DNA of 64,000 bases. Source: Oscillospiraceae bacterium. GTDB lineage: Bacteria > Bacillota_A > Clostridia > Oscillospirales > Oscillospiraceae. Below, piece after piece: positions 16,444-24,660 of this stretch. The notes below the pieces were generated by a model. The model did not search any database and was not told the origin of the DNA. It worked only from the letters and a program-made list of their open reading frames with translations. The translations under genes were made by a program, and so were the position numbers. Each line of letters opens with the position of its first letter. Position 1 is the stretch's first letter. Where the stretch lies: NCBI GenBank assembly GCA_017459865.1, contig JAFUCD010000020.1, positions 1-64,000 on the forward strand. Direction: 5' to 3'.

Positions 16444-17313
16444 ATGGAACGCAGGCACATTCTGAACGATATTCTTTTGCCGTACCTGATTTTGACCGTC
16501 GGCGCGGCGGTCGCGGCGCTGGCGCTGGAGGAATTTCTGGTGCCGTTCCAGATCCTCGACGGCGGCGTCGTGGGCGTGAGCATGATCGTGAGCCAGCTCA
16601 CGGGTCTGCCGCTGGGGCTGTTCATCGTGGTGCTGAATATCCCGTTCATGCTTGTGGGGCTGAAGCGGCTCGGCAGGACGTTCCTTGTCCGCGCGCTGTA
16701 TGCGATGGTGGTCTTCTCGGTGCTGCTGGAGGTGTTCAAGCCCCTGCCGCCGCTCACGGAGCAGGAGCTGCTCGTGGTGGTCTTCGGCGGCGTGCTGCTG
16801 GGGCTCGGCGTGGGGCTCATCCTGCGCAGCGGCGGGTGCCTGGACGGCACGGAGATCGTCGCCATGCTCTTAAGCCAGCGCGTGCCGTTCTCCACGGGGC
16901 AGATCGTCCTCGGCTTCAACATCGTCATTTACGCCGCCGCGGGGCTGCTGTTCGGACTCGACCGCGCGCTGTACAGCCTGCTGACGTATTTCATCACGTC
17001 CAAGATCATCGACATGGTGCAAAACGGCATGGAGCAGGGCAAGGCCGTCACGATCATCACGAACGAGGGCAAGCAGATCGCCGACGCGCTGTATACCCGC
17101 CTCGGACGTACCTGCACGCTCCTCGAGGGGCGCGGTCTGATCAGTGGGGAAAAGGTGGTGCTCTACTGCGTCGTCACGCGCATCGAGGTCGCCACCGTCA
17201 AGCAGATCATCCACGCCATGGACGGCACGGCCTTCGTCACGATCACGGACGTGTCGGAGATCCTGGGGCAGCATATCAAACAGACTGCCCCCGTCCCGGA
17301 GGCGACGGACTGA
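16444..17313 (+). CDS. YitT family membrane protein (DUF161 + DUF2179)
   Basis: A 289-residue protein: five to six transmembrane helices in residues 10-195, including the family motif VPFQILDGGVVGVSMI and later SGGCLDGTEI, then a soluble C-terminal DUF2179 domain (about 205-280) of the PII-like or ligand-binding kind. YitT proteins are inner-membrane proteins of uncertain function, proposed transporters. Length and order match the family. SD CGGAGGC precedes ATG 16444. Convergent with the dehydratase operon across a strong terminator. Confidence 0.9.
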   Translation: MERRHILNDILLPYLILTVGAAVAALALEEFLVPFQILDGGVVGVSMIVSQLTGLPLGLFIVVLNIPFMLVGLKRLGRTFLVRALYAMVVFSVLLEVFKPLPPLTEQELLVVVFGGVLLGLGVGLILRSGGCLDGTEIVAMLLSQRVPFSTGQIVLGFNIVIYAAAGLLFGLDRALYSLLTYFITSKIIDMVQNGMEQGKAVTIITNEGKQIADALYTRLGRTCTLLEGRGLISGEKVVLYCVVTRIEVATVKQIIHAMDGTAFVTITDVSEILGQHIKQTAPVPEATD

Positions 17314-17434
17314 AAGGACGATCGCGGATACCGGTGCGGATTCGCCGGGGAGAGCAGCAAAACGGTTGTGCAAGCATCCGCCCGGCAGTACGAGCTTCGA
17401 TCCGCACGAGCCTCCGGCGAATTCAGGCCATTAC

Positions 17435-17482
17435 AAAACACGTCCCTGCGGCACGATTTGTTGTGTCGCAGGGACGTGTTTT
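17435..17482. terminator. Bidirectional terminator
   Basis: A 16-bp perfect stem (17435-17450 with 17467-17482) with A and T runs on its outer sides, between convergent genes. The rest of the gap 17314-17434 shows nothing further. Confidence 0.88.
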
Positions 17483-17498
17483 ATGGATTGCTGTTTTG

Positions 17499-19067
17499 TT
17501 ACCAGCTCTTCGAGTCGTCGAACTCCACGAGATCCGGTCTGACCGGCTCCTCGCCCATGACGGTGGACATGTAGAGGTTCACCTGATTGCGCATCTCGCG
17601 CTTGGAGATCGTGCGCGGATCCAGCAGATCCTGCGCCACCCAGAGGAGGCGGATGCCGCGCTCCGCGGCCTGCTCCTCGAACAGGCCGCGCAGACCGTCC
17701 ATGCCCTTGCAGGAGATCTGATCGTACATCAGCACGAAGTCGCATTTATACTGCTCACAGACGACCCACAGCTCGTCGAGCACGTTGCGGTAGCCGCCCT
17801 TGGTGTGCTTGCGCATCGTGCAGCGCTGGTAGGTCAGCGCCAGATCGCGCAGCGCGGTCTCGTGGCTGGAGGTGTCGATGATGACGTCGGAGATCAGCGT
17901 CTCCATCGCCGCGACGACGTAGATGCCCCAGCACTCCTGCGCCCAGATCGAGAAGTCGGGATAGAAGTTCGCCGGGCAGGACCATTCCACGGCGCGGTGG
18001 CGCATCTCCTTGACACACGGGCGCTTGCGGAAATAGCCCTGCATCATGATCTTGTTCACCTTGCGGTCGGTGTCCACGAAGCGCGGATCCATGCCGCCGG
18101 AGAGGTGATAGAAGAACATGCGGTAGATCCAGAAGGTCTCGCCGGTCATTTGCGGATAGGGCGTGCGGTTGACTTCCCACTTCGCGAGCTCGTAGCGCGT
18201 CTCCTCGTTGTAGACCTCCATCGCCTTCAAGAACGCGTCCCAGTCGAAGGTCTCGCCGGTCGTGTCTTCGATGAAGCGGATCATTTCCTTGAGCTCCTCG
18301 ACGGAGTAGGGCTGCACCTCTTCCTCCGTGTAGCGGACGGGCACGCCGAAGACGTGCGAGGGGAGCTTGAAGTAGCGCTCCTGGAACGCCGAGGTCATCA
18401 CGGAGCCGTCGCAGGGCATGTTGCAGCTGATGAGCGCGCCGCCGATCTTCGGATATTCGTCGCGCAGCACGCAGCCCGTCTCCGCCGCGGGCAGGGGGCA
18501 GACGTCCGCCGGGATGCCGAAGTTCTCCGCCGCGTCGAGATGCGGGATCACGACGTTCTGGTCGAGGATGGACGTCAGGAAGATCGGCAGCGTCTGCGCC
18601 GGGAGCCCGATCAGATTCGGGAAGCCCGCCATCATCTCGCAGGGGACGAGCTCGTCGAACAGCACGATCTTCTTGTCCTTCGTCGTGCGCGGGTGGAGGT
18701 TCTTGTCCGCGATGAACGTGTCGTGCAGCATGTCGGTCGCCTTTTTCACGATGCGGTCATACTGCAGACGCGCCATGCGCAGTTGGGTGCCGCGCATGCC
18801 GAGCGTCGCGCGGTCGACGAACGCGGGGTAGTTCAGATACGACGCGAACCACTGATAGCGGAACAGCGCCTTCGCCACGCCCAGCGGATCGCGCAGGACG
18901 AGGCGTACCATGTCCTTCCACACGACGAGCCACATCCAGAAGGTGTACGCGTCGTCGCGCACGCCGCGGAACTCGCGCCAGCGGAAGTTGCCGGTCTTGG
19001 GGTTGAAGCGATAGGTAAAGTCGTTTGCATGCGTCACGGCATGCAGCAGCTCTTTCGGTGTTTTCAT
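17499..19067 (-). CDS. 2-hydroxyacyl-CoA dehydratase-type subunit (HgdA/B, benzoyl-CoA-reductase superfamily)
   Basis: A 522-residue protein recognised from its overall fold pattern: blocks such as LFDELVPCEMMAGFPNLIGL, GALISCNMPCDGSVMTS and, near the end, CDFVLMYDQISCKGMDG, which hold the Cys that in this superfamily bind a [4Fe-4S] cluster. Known relatives dehydrate 2-hydroxyacyl-CoA or reduce benzoyl-CoA by ATP-driven one-electron transfer. It overlaps the upstream gene by four bases (ATGA), so the two are surely cotranslated and probably form a heterodimer. The activator ATPase and a CoA-transferase are not nearby, so the substrate is unknown. Confidence 0.8.
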   Translation of the reverse strand: MKTPKELLHAVTHANDFTYRFNPKTGNFRWREFRGVRDDAYTFWMWLVVWKDMVRLVLRDPLGVAKALFRYQWFASYLNYPAFVDRATLGMRGTQLRMARLQYDRIVKKATDMLHDTFIADKNLHPRTTKDKKIVLFDELVPCEMMAGFPNLIGLPAQTLPIFLTSILDQNVVIPHLDAAENFGIPADVCPLPAAETGCVLRDEYPKIGGALISCNMPCDGSVMTSAFQERYFKLPSHVFGVPVRYTEEEVQPYSVEELKEMIRFIEDTTGETFDWDAFLKAMEVYNEETRYELAKWEVNRTPYPQMTGETFWIYRMFFYHLSGGMDPRFVDTDRKVNKIMMQGYFRKRPCVKEMRHRAVEWSCPANFYPDFSIWAQECWGIYVVAAMETLISDVIIDTSSHETALRDLALTYQRCTMRKHTKGGYRNVLDELWVVCEQYKCDFVLMYDQISCKGMDGLRGLFEEQAAERGIRLLWVAQDLLDPRTISKREMRNQVNLYMSTVMGEEPVRPDLVEFDDSKSW

Positions 19068-20275
19068 CGTTTGGCACCTCCCTTGGCGGCCTGGATCTGC
19101 TTGATCTCGAGACTTTCCACGAACGCCTGCACGCGCGTGCGCAGCTGGCCCGCGCCGCCGGTGGCGTTCTGGCGGTCGATGGCGACGGAGGGGATGCCGT
19201 AGTCGTGCGTCATGACGTAGCTCGCCAGCGCCCGCTCATAGCCCCAGAACTCGCAGAACTTCAGCTGCTCATACATCACGCCCTGCGCGTGGTAGTCCTC
19301 CACGAGCTGCCGCACGAGCCGGTGCCGCCCGTCGATCTTTTCCTTTTCCATGTAGCGCGGGCATTGGCTGGTCTTCAGATAGTGCCGCGCGATCTGCTCG
19401 AGTGCGGGGACGTCGTCCGAGAGCGTGATCTCCTCTCTGCCCGGCGTGGAGCCGAAGCAGAAGCGGTCCGCTACCACGAGCGCGCCCGCGTCCTCCACGA
19501 GCTTGATAAACGAGGGATCGTCGATCTCGCTGCCCGCGATCACGATCTTCACGCGCCAGGCGCGCTTGTCGTCGGGCTTGCGCGTTTTGAGCTCCTCGGC
19601 CGTCTCGCGCAGATAGGGGAGGATGAGATCCTTCGGGCAGGTGTAGCTCGCCACGTTCAGCACCGCGAACTCATAGCCCGTGATGCGGGGATTTTCCTCC
19701 TTGCGGTAGGCGCCGATCTCGGTGATCAGGCGGCAGACCTCGTTGTGCTCTTCAACGGCCCTGCGCAGCGCCGCGTCCGACACGTCCGTGCCGAAGGTAT
19801 CGCGCATGCGGTCAAGCACCTTTATTTGCAGCTGCGTGGTATAGTGCTTCGCGGCGGCCTCGGTCGTCTTGAACGGCATGTCGAGGAAGCTCACGAAAAA
19901 GTCCGGCTTGTCCACGAGCCGCTTGACCTCAAAGTGCTCCAGCGCGCGGTTCATCTCCGAGCAGGTCTCCGTGCCCATGATGCACGACAGGAAGTTGTAC
20001 CCGCCCTCGATGCCGCGCTCGAGGATGGACTTGCAGTAGTCGCAGATGAAGTTGTTCATGTAGTAGCTCGAGATGTCCATCGAGCCCGTCAGCGGCGCGC
20101 GCAGACGCACCGAGAAGCAGTTGCCCGCGTTCAGCAGGACCTCCGGCATGTGGTAGCAGGTGTAGGCCACCGCGTGCTGCCCCTCGGCACAGGCCTGCTG
20201 GACAAGGTCGTTGTTCGCGCTCTCCAGCAGTTTTTCCAATGTATAGAGATGCTTGAGATCTTTCAAAAACTGCAC
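19064..20275 (-). CDS. 2-hydroxyacyl-CoA dehydratase-type subunit, partner
   Basis: A 403-residue member of the same superfamily, shorter than its partner. Cys-containing blocks are YTCYHMPEVLLNAGNC, NNFICDYCKSILERG and LSCIMGTETCSE in the N-terminal half, with CPRYME and VMYEQLKFCEFWG toward the end, the usual placing of cluster ligands. The start is uncertain: GTG 20275 lies immediately next to an SD-like GGAAGAGG, whereas TTG 20266 is spaced about 8 bases from it and may be the true start. First gene of the pair, behind a consensus promoter. Anaerobic metabolism of a hydroxyacyl-CoA or related thioester is the inferred role. Confidence 0.78.
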   Translation of the reverse strand: MQFLKDLKHLYTLEKLLESANNDLVQQACAEGQHAVAYTCYHMPEVLLNAGNCFSVRLRAPLTGSMDISSYYMNNFICDYCKSILERGIEGGYNFLSCIMGTETCSEMNRALEHFEVKRLVDKPDFFVSFLDMPFKTTEAAAKHYTTQLQIKVLDRMRDTFGTDVSDAALRRAVEEHNEVCRLITEIGAYRKEENPRITGYEFAVLNVASYTCPKDLILPYLRETAEELKTRKPDDKRAWRVKIVIAGSEIDDPSFIKLVEDAGALVVADRFCFGSTPGREEITLSDDVPALEQIARHYLKTSQCPRYMEKEKIDGRHRLVRQLVEDYHAQGVMYEQLKFCEFWGYERALASYVMTHDYGIPSVAIDRQNATGGAGQLRTRVQAFVESLEIKQIQAAKGGAKR

Positions 20276-20298
20276 CCTCTTCCGAATGTGTTACACAC

Positions 20299-20327
20299 AT
20301 TATACTTTTTTTAACCGTGTTTCGCAA
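20299..20327 (-). promoter_or_regulatory. Promoter of the dehydratase-type operon
   Basis: Minus strand: TTGCGA (20322-20327), 17-bp spacer, TATAAT (20299-20304). Confidence 0.75.
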
Positions 20328-20394
20328 GGCAAAATGTTGAAAAAACCACGCGAATGCGGTAAAATAGAGAAAAACCCATGATGGAGGGATCGCC

Positions 20395-20619
20395 ATGCGC
20401 CCGCAATTTGCCAATATCTTTCATCTCGGCGTGAACCAGAACAAGTCCGAGTTCCTGCTCGACTTCCACCACGGCTACACCAGCCATAATTACAGCCCCA
20501 AGCAGAACGGGCTGATTGACGTGCCGGTGCAGCAGGCGGATCAGGTCGCGAGCCTGCTGCTCACGCGAGAGGGCGCCCTGGCGCTGATGAAGCTGCTGCA
20601 GAACACGCTGGAGGAATGA
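20395..20619 (+). CDS. Hypothetical protein of 74 residues
   Basis: A small soluble protein (MRPQFANIFHLGVNQNKSEF at its start) with a C-terminal amphipathic helix ending LMKLLQNTLEE. I do not recognise the family. SD GGAGGGA lies 7 bases before ATG 20395. The next gene begins at 20621, one base after its stop, so the two are translationally linked. The codon use is like that of its neighbours. Confidence 0.72.
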   Translation: MRPQFANIFHLGVNQNKSEFLLDFHHGYTSHNYSPKQNGLIDVPVQQADQVASLLLTREGALALMKLLQNTLEE

Positions 20620-20620
20620 C

Positions 20621-22540
20621 ATGAAACGGACTGTCACGCTTGTACTGATCCTCGCGCTGCTGCTCTCGCTCGCGCCGGCGGTCATCGCCGCGCCGGAGCT
20701 GCCGCACCTGCGCACGGATGAGCATATCATTTATATCAAGGGCATGGGACCGGGGCAGTTTTCGCCGAACGGCAAGCTCACCCGCGCCGAGACCGCCACG
20801 ATGATCGCGCGCCTGCTCGATACGACCGAGCCGGGCGAGCAGACGGTCTCGTTCCCGGACGTGGCGGAGGACGCGTGGTACGCCGAGCCCGTCGCGCTGC
20901 TGACGAGCTATGCGCTCCTGCAGGGCTACCCCGACGGGCGCTTCGCCCCGGGCAGCAGCATCACGCGCGCCGAGTTCGTCACGATCCTCTCGCGCCTGTT
21001 CGCGCCCGAGACCGCGGAGAGCGGCTTCCCCGATGTGCCCGAGACGCATTGGGCGTATCCCGCCGTGCAGACCGCGCTCGCGAAGCATTGGGTCAACGGC
21101 TATCCGGACGGCACGTTCCGGCCCGACAACAACATCACCCGCGCCGAGGCCGTCACCGCCATCAACAACGCCCTCGGGCGGAGCGCCGCCGCGCCGGAGA
21201 CGCAGCAGCTGCTCGCGGACAAGGGCGTGCGCTGCTTTTATGACGTGCGCCCGTCGGACTGGTACTATGCCGCCGTGACCGAGGCAAGCGTGCCGCATTG
21301 GTTTTCCTATGACAGCGGCGCGGAGGTCTGGACGCTCTTCACCTATGTCGACTGCGGCTGGCCGCAGGGCTTCAACACCATCAACGGCGCGCTGTATCAC
21401 GTGAACGAGAACCTGCAGTTCGACACCTACGCGCCCGGCGAGGTCACGATCGACGGCACGGTCTATCAGGTGCTCTCCGACGGCACGCTCCGGCGTCTCG
21501 GCGCGGACGTGTCGGCGCAGGTCAGCAGCATGACGCTGCGCGAAAAGGTCTGCCAGCTGCTCGTCGTCTCGCCCGAGACGCTCATCGGCGCGGGCGGCTA
21601 TGTCACGGGCGTCTCGCCCGCGATGGCGGCGGCGCTGCAGAGCTATCCCGTCGGCGGCGTGATCCTCACGCTCGGCAATCTCAAAACGCCGCAGCAGGTG
21701 CTCAGCTTCACCGCAGACCTGCAGAGCGCGAGCGCGCGGGATCTGATCATCTGCGCCGACGAGGAGGGCGGACGCGTCGGCAGACTCATGAACACCATCG
21801 GCACCACGAAGCTCAGCAGCATGTACAGCTACCGCTTCCAGGGACCCGGCACGGCGTACGCCAACGCCGCGACGCTCGCCACGGACTTAAAGCGCTATGG
21901 CTTCAACACCGACCTCGCCCCCGTGGCGGACGTCTGGAGCAACCCGAGCAACACGGTCATCGGCGACCGCGCCTACTCGGATAACTATGACGATGCCGCG
22001 ACGCTCATCGATTCCGCCGTGCGGGGCTTTCGCGACAACGGCGTGGTCTGCACGCTCAAGCACTTCCCCGGCCACGGCAGCACCGTCGCCGACTCGCACA
22101 CGGCCTTTGCCGTCGTGAACAAAACGCTCCCGCAGCTGCGTGAGCAGGATCTCAAGCCCTTTGCCGCCGGCATCGCGGCGGGCGCGGACATGGTCATGAC
22201 GGGGCACATCATCGTCCCGAGCGTCGACCCCGGCACGCCCGCGACGCTGTCCTATGCCCTCACAACGACGCTGCTGCGTGAGGAGATGGGCTTCACGGGC
22301 GTCGTCATCACGGACGGACTGGAGATGGTCGGCGCGGGCAGTCTCTCCGATGGGGAGAAGGCCGTGCGCTGCGTGCTCGCGGGCGCGGATCTGCTGCTCG
22401 GCCTGACGGATCTGCAGGCCACCGTCGCGGCGCTGGAGACCGCCGTGCAGACCGGGCGCATCACCACGGCGCAGCTCGACGCCGCCGTCACGCGCATCCT
22501 CAGACTCAAGGTCGAGCATGGGATCATCCCCGCAGCCTAA
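20621..22540 (+). CDS. SLH-anchored glycoside hydrolase family 3 (NagZ-like) protein
   Basis: A 639-residue protein: signal peptide (to AAP near residue 25), three SLH repeats with TRAE cores (residues about 30-195: GKLTRAETA, SSITRAEFV, NNITRAEAV), a linker, then a GH3 domain from about residue 300. The latter has ICADEEGGRVGRL and KHFPGHG followed by DSH, the Asp-His dyad of beta-N-acetylhexosaminidases of the NagZ type. SLH repeats hold the enzyme at the cell wall. The likely role is trimming of GlcNAc-containing muropeptides or glycans outside the cell. Cotranscribed with the 74-residue gene. Confidence 0.9.
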   Translation: MKRTVTLVLILALLLSLAPAVIAAPELPHLRTDEHIIYIKGMGPGQFSPNGKLTRAETATMIARLLDTTEPGEQTVSFPDVAEDAWYAEPVALLTSYALLQGYPDGRFAPGSSITRAEFVTILSRLFAPETAESGFPDVPETHWAYPAVQTALAKHWVNGYPDGTFRPDNNITRAEAVTAINNALGRSAAAPETQQLLADKGVRCFYDVRPSDWYYAAVTEASVPHWFSYDSGAEVWTLFTYVDCGWPQGFNTINGALYHVNENLQFDTYAPGEVTIDGTVYQVLSDGTLRRLGADVSAQVSSMTLREKVCQLLVVSPETLIGAGGYVTGVSPAMAAALQSYPVGGVILTLGNLKTPQQVLSFTADLQSASARDLIICADEEGGRVGRLMNTIGTTKLSSMYSYRFQGPGTAYANAATLATDLKRYGFNTDLAPVADVWSNPSNTVIGDRAYSDNYDDAATLIDSAVRGFRDNGVVCTLKHFPGHGSTVADSHTAFAVVNKTLPQLREQDLKPFAAGIAAGADMVMTGHIIVPSVDPGTPATLSYALTTTLLREEMGFTGVVITDGLEMVGAGSLSDGEKAVRCVLAGADLLLGLTDLQATVAALETAVQTGRITTAQLDAAVTRILRLKVEHGIIPAA

Positions 22541-22547
22541 TGATACC

Positions 22548-22579
22548 AAAAAGAGGAGATCCGGCGGTCTCCTCTTTTT
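22548..22579. terminator. Bidirectional terminator
   Basis: A 12-bp perfect stem with outer A5/T5 runs (22548-22559 with 22568-22579) between convergent genes. Confidence 0.9.
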
Positions 22580-22591
22580 GCTTATCGTTAT

Positions 22592-23155
22592 TCAGTTGAT
22601 CGCGGCGATCACGAACAGATCCTCGCTCATGGGATCCAGATCCTCCAGCGCGCCGCGGTACGCGATCCAGTACAAGTGTCCGCTGCCGTATTCTGTGACG
22701 CCGTCGTAGTGCTCCAGCGTGATCACGCGGTCCTCTTCGGCCGCGAAGGCGTCGCGGGTGGCGTCGCGCACGAGCAGCACCTCGTCCGCCGCGCTGTCAT
22801 ACAGGACGTCGGTCAGGATCGGATCGCCCTCCGTCGTGGTCTGCACGACGCGGATGAAGGCGTCCTCGCCGTTTTCATAGTCCGTCATGAACGCGGTGAA
22901 CAGATCGTCGCTGTGCACCATCGCCCCGATCACGAAGCAGCGGTCGGCCTGCGCCTGCTCGGCCGAATAGTCCGCGTCCAGCCGACGGATGTCGCCATAG
23001 GGCGCGGTCAGCGGGTTTTGGTAAAACAGATCCATCTCGCTCAGCGCTTCCGCCGGCGGGACGGATGCCGCCGGTGCGGCGCTCTGCGCCGCGCAGGCGC
23101 CGAGCAGCAGCGCGCAGAGAAACAGCAGCGGCAGGAGCATTCTTCGTTTCATCAT
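22592..23155 (-). CDS. DUF4362-like lipoprotein
   Basis: A 187-residue lipoprotein: signal peptide with lipobox LLGAC, a short Ala/Pro linker, then a domain with the pattern RVVQTTTEGDPILTDVLYD...DATRDAFA, which recalls DUF4362 lipoproteins of Firmicutes (TTEGDPI...L.YD...DNTRD). It should be anchored to the outer face of the membrane by the Cys near residue 21. Function unknown. Two Met codons start the frame; the first is used here. Confidence 0.78.
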   Translation of the reverse strand: MMKRRMLLPLLFLCALLLGACAAQSAAPAASVPPAEALSEMDLFYQNPLTAPYGDIRRLDADYSAEQAQADRCFVIGAMVHSDDLFTAFMTDYENGEDAFIRVVQTTTEGDPILTDVLYDSAADEVLLVRDATRDAFAAEEDRVITLEHYDGVTEYGSGHLYWIAYRGALEDLDPMSEDLFVIAAIN

Positions 23156-23220
23156 AGGACACCTCCCGGGTTCGACTGGACCATCAGACGATCCCGGGAG
23201 GCGTTTTGTTCCCGTTCATC

Positions 23221-23427
23221 AGCTTGTCAAAAAAGTCCTTGACGGACATTTTTGACAAGCTGCGCAGTCGCCGATAAGTTTGCTGCGCAAACAGCAAATC
23301 GCTTGAAAACTCCTTGGTTTTCAAGCGATTTGTGGCGACGATGGATTTGACTCGAGGCGGGCCTTGCCCCCTCGAGCTCCCCCGCTGCTCTGTTTCACAA
23401 GTCAAAAGCATAGTTTTTTGACAGTCT
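23221..23427 (-). repeat. Dispersed structured element R1, copy a
   Basis: An element of about 200 bases, with copy b at 62179-62373. On the plus strand it has: hairpin 1 (23221-23233 with 23249-23261), GTCGCC (23267-23272) paired with GGCGAC (23334-23339), the palindrome GTTTGCTGCGCAAAC, hairpin 2 (23296-23310 with 23317-23331), then a conserved stretch with CTCGAGGCGGGCCTTGCC and CTGCTCTGTTTCA. Flanks and GTTTGCTGCGCAAAC are shared with copy b, while both hairpin stems differ but stay paired. On the minus strand an ATG at 23411 opens a 75-codon frame whose start is alike in copy b; no SD precedes it. Confidence 0.75.
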
Positions 23428-23430
23428 CGT

Positions 23431-23694
23431 TCATGCCTCGGCGCGCAGCTGCGCGATCAGCGCGGCGGCGGACTCCGGCGTCATTTCGCCGTGCAGCGCG
23501 CCGTTGACCGTGATCACAGGCGCATGCTTGCATTGCTCGAGACAGGACACGATCCGGATGTGAAACAGCCCGTCGTCGGAGCTAAGCTTTTCCGGGCTCG
23601 TGCCCGTGGCGTCAAAGATCGCCTGCAGGACCTTCGCGCTCTTGCGCACATGGCACGCCGTGCCGCGGCAGACCTCGATCAGATAGCTTTCCAT
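23431..23694 (-). CDS. NuoE-like thioredoxin-fold [2Fe-2S] ferredoxin
   Basis: An 87-residue protein with the four-Cys pattern of the 24-kDa subunit of NADH dehydrogenase and HydA-linked ferredoxins: CRGTAC (C-x4-C) in the first 15 residues and CLEQC (C-x3-C) near residue 51. It holds only the cluster domain, without the N-terminal helical part of full NuoE. Stand-alone copies serve as small electron carriers or accessory subunits of [FeFe] hydrogenases. No hydrogenase or Nuo gene is nearby, so the partner is unknown. ATG 23694 follows an SD-like AGAAAAGAAGGG. Confidence 0.88.
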   Translation of the reverse strand: MESYLIEVCRGTACHVRKSAKVLQAIFDATGTSPEKLSSDDGLFHIRIVSCLEQCKHAPVITVNGALHGEMTPESAAALIAQLRAEA

Positions 23695-23972
23695 GGAGCG
23701 ACCCTTCTTTTCTGTCAGGATACCGGCATTTTACTACGGATCGTCAGCCATTGCAACAAAAAGCTTTCCGCGCAGTATCCAAACTGCGTACAAATCGCTA
23801 TATTTTGTGGTCAATTTCTGATTTTTTAAATAAATATAGTGTAAAAAACAAAGTTTGACTACCATTCTGCGAAAAAGTGTGATATACTTCTGTAATATGG
23901 ACGAAATAGAATCAAAAAGCGCGTGAACGGTAGCAAAAAAGTTCCAAACCGCGCTGAAAGGAAACGAATAAG
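23695..23972. other. AT-rich intergenic region
   Basis: Markedly AT-rich in 23810-23900. It must hold the promoter of the response regulator gene. TATACT occurs at 23883-23888, but the only good -35 (TTGACT, 23855-23860) is 22 bases away, too far for an ordinary promoter. No gene or stable hairpin seen. Confidence 0.5.
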
Positions 23973-24656
23973 ATGAAGAAAATCCTAGTCCTCGAAGATG
24001 AGCCCAGCATCCGCAGCTTTGTTGTGATCAACCTGCGCCGCAGCGGCTATGAGCCGATCGAAGCGGCCACCGGCGAGGAGGCCATGGAGCGCATCCGCCA
24101 GCACCCCGATATCCTGGTCGCGCTGCTGGACGTCATGCTGCCCGATATCGACGGCTTTGAGGTCTGCCGCCGCATCCGCGCCACCGGCTCGAAGATGGGC
24201 ATCATCATGCTCAGCGCCAAGAGCCAGGAGATGGACAAGATCACCGGTCTCATGACCGGCGCGGACGACTATGTCACAAAGCCGTTTTCGCCCGCGGAGC
24301 TCACCGCCCGCGTCGACGCCCTCTACCGCCGCATCGGCGGGGGCGACAACGTGGAGGACGCGCTCTCCTCGGGCCCGTTCCTGCTGCACCTGCACAGCCG
24401 CACGCTCGATAAAAACGGCGAGCACATCCGCCTGACGCAGACCGAGTTCACGATCATGAAGCTCTTCATGAACAACCCCGGCCGCGCGCTCAGCCGCGAG
24501 GAGATCCTCTCCGCCGTCTGGGGCGAGGACTATTCCGGCGAGGTGAAGATCGTCGACGTCAACATCCGCCGTCTGCGCATCAAGATCGAGGACAAGCCCA
24601 CCGAGCCCGAGTACATCACCACCGTCTGGGGCTATGGCTACAAGTGGGGCTATTGA
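23973..24656 (+). CDS. OmpR/PhoB-family response regulator
   Basis: A 227-residue regulator: receiver domain (residues 1-120) with acidic pair EDE near residue 8, phosphoacceptor Asp in LLDVMLPDIDGFE near residue 53, and Lys in VTKPF near residue 106; then a winged-helix DNA-binding domain (135-225) with TQTEFTIMKLFMNNPGRALS and the terminal VWGYGYKWGY. Transcription factor controlled by the kinase encoded four bases downstream. Its targets cannot be seen here. SD GAAAGGAAACG precedes ATG 23973. Confidence 0.96.
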   Translation: MKKILVLEDEPSIRSFVVINLRRSGYEPIEAATGEEAMERIRQHPDILVALLDVMLPDIDGFEVCRRIRATGSKMGIIMLSAKSQEMDKITGLMTGADDYVTKPFSPAELTARVDALYRRIGGGDNVEDALSSGPFLLHLHSRTLDKNGEHIRLTQTEFTIMKLFMNNPGRALSREEILSAVWGEDYSGEVKIVDVNIRRLRIKIEDKPTEPEYITTVWGYGYKWGY

Positions 24657-24660
24657 TCCG

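Noticed and set aside
16335..19202. Open frame of 955 codons on the plus strand
   Set aside because: It runs over YitT in another frame and antisense to the dehydratase-type gene; both of those are recognisable families.
23184..23411. The R1 reading frame as a normal gene
   Set aside because: No SD precedes the ATG in either copy and the frame coincides with a dispersed structured repeat; I list it as a repeat and keep the frame as an observation.
23855..23888. Promoter TTGACT / TATACT for the response regulator
   Set aside because: The spacing of 22 bases is outside the normal range for sigma-A promoters.
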